This document shows, in pieces, positions 5,363 to 5,389 of a DNA stretch of 5,389 bases. Numbering within the stretch: position 1 is the stretch's first letter; every line of letters begins with the position of its first letter. The notes below the pieces were generated by a model, which saw only the letters and a program-made list of their open reading frames with translations, made no database searches and had not been told where the DNA came from. The position numbers and the translations under genes were made by a program. Source of the stretch: Gordonia sp. (in: high G+C Gram-positive bacteria) (GTDB taxonomy: Bacteria > Actinomycetota > Actinomycetes > Mycobacteriales > Mycobacteriaceae); contig JASLJL010000354.1 of NCBI GenBank assembly GCA_030152405.1, forward strand, positions 1 through 5,389, given 5' to 3'.

Positions 5363-5389
5363 TCTGTACTACCGAAGGACCGCACCGAC
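5363..5389 (+). other. Start of the gap after leuB, possible ribosome binding site of a next gene
   Basis: After the leuB stop there is no hairpin before the window ends. GAAGGA at 5374-5379 resembles a Shine-Dalgarno site and could serve a start codon just outside the window, which would extend the serA-leuB operon. No start codon is visible, so this is only a hint. Confidence 0.25.

Noticed and set aside
1..5389. Mobile element, CRISPR array, toxin-antitoxin pair or phage-defence system
   Set aside because: No transposase, terminal repeats, regularly spaced repeats, or nuclease or toxin-like genes are seen. All genes look native in composition, and the right half is core metabolism.

Overview
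The window is high-GC DNA from an actinomycete, most likely a member of the Mycobacteriales such as Gordonia, Williamsia or Tsukamurella. Genus is inference. The evidence is GTG starts with good Shine-Dalgarno sites, a mycobacterial-type long SerA (catalytic, intervening and ACT domains), a 336-residue LeuB of the actinobacterial type, and the serA-leuB gene order known from mycobacteria and relatives.

The left half (1-2530) holds small genes separated by strong hairpins. A perfect hairpin (3-44) ends something upstream. Then come a small SRPBCC-fold protein (121-561, +), a perfect 36-bp palindrome between convergent genes (596-631), a small Pro/Tyr-rich single-pass membrane protein (666-1016, -), a repeat-rich divergent intergenic region (1017-1275), a second SRPBCC protein about half identical to the first (1276-1725, +), another convergent terminator (1755-1792), and an exported trypsin-like serine protease (1808-2476, -). 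The two SRPBCC genes look like an old local duplication with the opposing membrane-protein gene between them. Their ligand is unknown.

The right half (2760-5362) is housekeeping amino-acid biosynthesis. serA (phosphoglycerate dehydrogenase, first step of serine synthesis) and leuB (3-isopropylmalate dehydrogenase, leucine synthesis) overlap by 4 bases and are probably co-transcribed and translationally coupled. One or two SigA-like promoters lie in the serA upstream region. A possible ribosome binding site after leuB suggests the operon continues past the window.

I see no mobile element, CRISPR array, tRNA or rRNA, and no clear sign of a new multi-gene system. The points most worth checking are the ECF-sigma-like promoter before the first SRPBCC gene, the duplicated SRPBCC pair and its repeat-dense control region, and an Asn-to-Asp change at the predicted serine-effector site of SerA.
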